A stretch of 61,430 bases of DNA, taken from contig NZ_KE386569.1 in the NCBI RefSeq assembly GCF_000427625.1, positions 4,191,125-4,252,554 on the forward strand, written 5' to 3'. The translations under genes were made by a program, and so were the position numbers. Of the stretch, positions 60,922-61,430 are shown one piece after another; position 1 is the stretch's first letter; every line of letters begins with the position of its first letter. A model generated the notes under the pieces. The model did no database searches. It saw only the letters and a program-made list of their open reading frames with translations, and was not told the DNA's origin. The stretch is from Methylobacter luteus IMV-B-3098. GTDB lineage: Bacteria; Pseudomonadota; Gammaproteobacteria; Methylococcales; Methylomonadaceae.

Positions 60922-61430
60922 CTAGAGCAATTATCTTTTAGATAAAAACATGATATAAACTAACCTCTTGTTAAACGAGATGAGCCATTTTTATCATGCC
61001 CAAGCCTTATTCCGAAGATTTACGCAGCCGGGTGGCTGAAGCGGTTGCCGCAGGCCACACCGTGCGGGCCGTGGCTTTACAATACAAAGTCAGTCCGGCT
61101 TTTGTCTGCCGAATGCACGCCTTGTGGCGTGAAACCGGAGCCGTTCAAGGCAAGCCCTTTGGCGGCTACAGACGCTCGCGGCTGGAACCGTATGAAGCCG
61201 CCATCAAGGAACAGTTAGCGAGTAGTCCGTCGATGACCTTGCAGGAACTGCAGGCTTGGCTGGGACGCGAACACAGCCTAAGTGTTTCGATCTCGGCCAT
61301 TGATAAGTTTATTAGGCGCAAGCTGGGCTATCGCTATAAAAAAAACGCTGGTCGCCAGTGAGCAGCAACGCGCAGATGTCGCGATGGCCCGAGAGCAATG
61401 GCAAGCCTGGCAGCAAACCTGCGATCTGTC
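60922..61430 (+). mobile_element. IS630-family insertion sequence, left part (cut by window edge)
   Basis: A transposase gene follows a candidate terminal sequence CTAGAGCAATTATC (60922-60935), which also occurs inverted at 40973-40986. The element continues beyond the window, so its right end and target TA duplication cannot be checked. Confidence 0.6.
60996..61361 (+). CDS. IS630-family transposase, N-terminal frame
   Basis: The 121-aa frame is the helix-turn-helix part of an IS630 transposase (MPKPYSEDLRSRVAEAVAAG, VSPAFVCRMHALWRETG, KPFGGYRRSRL). At the run of eight A near 61338-61345 the -1 frame continues as KTLVASEQQRADVAMAREQW to the window edge. IS630 elements are known for such slippage, so this is probably a two-frame transposase and not a dead gene. 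Confidence 0.85.
   Translation: MPKPYSEDLRSRVAEAVAAGHTVRAVALQYKVSPAFVCRMHALWRETGAVQGKPFGGYRRSRLEPYEAAIKEQLASSPSMTLQELQAWLGREHSLSVSISAIDKFIRRKLGYRYKKNAGRQ

Overview
The window looks like chromosomal DNA of a free-living Gram-negative gammaproteobacterium. It shows outer-membrane barrels, TolC and MacAB-like efflux, UrtABCDE/urease and PhoX/PhoD. The gene set would suit a methylotroph or other environmental gammaproteobacterium, but nothing here fixes the genus. No rRNA, tRNA or CRISPR array was recognised.

Region 1 (1-16022, plus strand) is the 3' part of a non-ribosomal lipopeptide cluster. It holds the end of a large NRPS (PCP, then two E/C-A-PCP modules with leucine-type codes, then two thioesterases), an MFS exporter, a 2,4-diaminobutyrate aminotransferase, and a MacAB-TolC-like tripartite pump. 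The likely product is an exported, Dab-containing cationic lipopeptide ending in Leu-Leu.

Region 2 (16687-30131, minus strand) is the most unusual block and reads as one operon: an iterative type I PKS (KS-AT-DH-degenerate ER-KR-ACP), a 74-aa protein repeating the PKS C-terminal helix, an alpha-oxoamine synthase, a 53-aa ORF, an MMPL/RND transporter, a LolA-like periplasmic protein, an outer-membrane barrel and an Sfp-type phosphopantetheinyl transferase. I infer that it makes an amino-ketone (sphingoid-like) lipid and moves it to the outer membrane.

Region 3 (30132-40990) is a mosaic. It contains three secreted phosphatases (PhoX, a calcineurin-like enzyme, and PhoD behind a clear Pho box), an MGDG-synthase-like glycosyltransferase, a DnaQ/GIY-YIG nuclease, fragments of an IS5-type transposase, an LpxH-like gene and a 2H phosphoesterase, and a lone integron gene cassette. 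The cassette carries a pyrimidine-dimer glycosylase and has a foldable attC site.

Region 4 (41001-60270) is a urea island. A LuxR-type response regulator and an NCS1-permease/histidine-kinase fusion probably sense a nitrogen compound. They are followed by a lipoprotein, a porin, urtABCDE, a HupE/UreJ nickel permease and ureDABCEFG. Two inverted copies of a ~300-bp dispersed repeat bracket the lipoprotein-to-ureD stretch, and smaller hairpin repeats have entered its leaders and apparently urtE itself.

Region 5 (60271-61430) is decaying DNA: a truncated, frameshifted nitroreductase and the start of an IS630-type transposase with a frameshift-type A8 run.
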